A DNA stretch of 64,000 nucleotides from Epiperipatus broadwayi (Eukaryota > Onychophora > Udeonychophora > Euonychophora > Peripatidae), in assembly GCA_028023455.1 (NCBI GenBank), contig JAQFVV010006215.1, positions 11,573,473 through 11,637,472 on the forward strand, written 5' to 3'. Positions 63,957 to 64,000 of this stretch are shown one piece after another. The notes beneath the pieces are model-generated. The model did not search any database, was not told the DNA's origin, and was given only the letters and a program-made list of their open reading frames with translations. Position numbers and translations under genes: made by a program. The stretch's first letter is position 1; each line of letters opens with the position of its first letter.

Positions 63957-64000
63957 TGAGCATAGATGTCTATGCTTTTTAACCCATTATAGTTTCCAAT

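Overview
This window is AT-rich (roughly three quarters A+T by eye) animal genomic DNA with no intact host gene that I can recognise. It is dominated by transposable elements, their decayed remains and simple repeats. The element mix is metazoan: Penelope-like sequences with a GIY-YIG domain and hammerhead motifs, RTE and CR1/Jockey-type LINEs, a second LINE type with a CCHC finger, Ty3/gypsy, hAT, Merlin/IS1595-like, TA-flanked TIR elements and a tRNA-derived SINE. I favour an invertebrate (cnidarian, mollusc, chelicerate or insect are all possible) and cannot name the species. The longest open frames are translated AAT repeats or retroelement pieces.

Layout. 1-10.4 kb: AT-rich non-coding DNA with a 0.38 kb foldback element (3.8 kb), a CpG-bearing block (about 6.8-8.6 kb) and an (AT)n tract. 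10.4-12.0 kb: Penelope-like GIY-YIG reading frame, then a 1,021 bp TA-flanked TIR element whose 1,661 bp relative lies at 52.5-54.1 kb. 12.6-21.7 kb: foldback elements, a 1.5 kb imperfect palindrome and a SINE with a 16 bp target-site duplication. 23.4-23.9 kb: a complete hAT-type non-autonomous element with an 8 bp duplication. 25.1-26.1 kb: a palindromic pair of Penelope-type repeat units with a hammerhead ribozyme motif on each strand; a tandem relative with two more motifs lies at 41.6-42.4 kb. 26.1-40.0 kb is the densest part: four RTE fragments, two LINEs arranged tail-to-tail and bounded by three long AAT arrays, a second SINE, and a decayed copy of a multicopy animal gene family. 42.4-52.4 kb: mostly featureless AT-rich DNA, with one dispersed repeat and one minus-strand transcript-like block. 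54.9-57.8 kb: Merlin-like transposase remains containing a 111 bp duplicated segment, a degenerate tandem repeat and a Ty3/gypsy reverse transcriptase fragment. 58.4-64 kb: a long hairpin element, a CpG-bearing stretch, a small TIR element and a third SINE.

The features do not form a pathway; they record successive insertions. Nesting gives a relative order: SINE 2 sits inside an RTE fragment, the hammerhead palindrome appears to interrupt another RTE fragment, and two LINEs sit in or next to AAT microsatellites. The most interesting signal is the hammerhead family. One copy keeps the catalytic core, a GUC cleavage triplet and a two-part stem I, in an ambisense palindromic arrangement.
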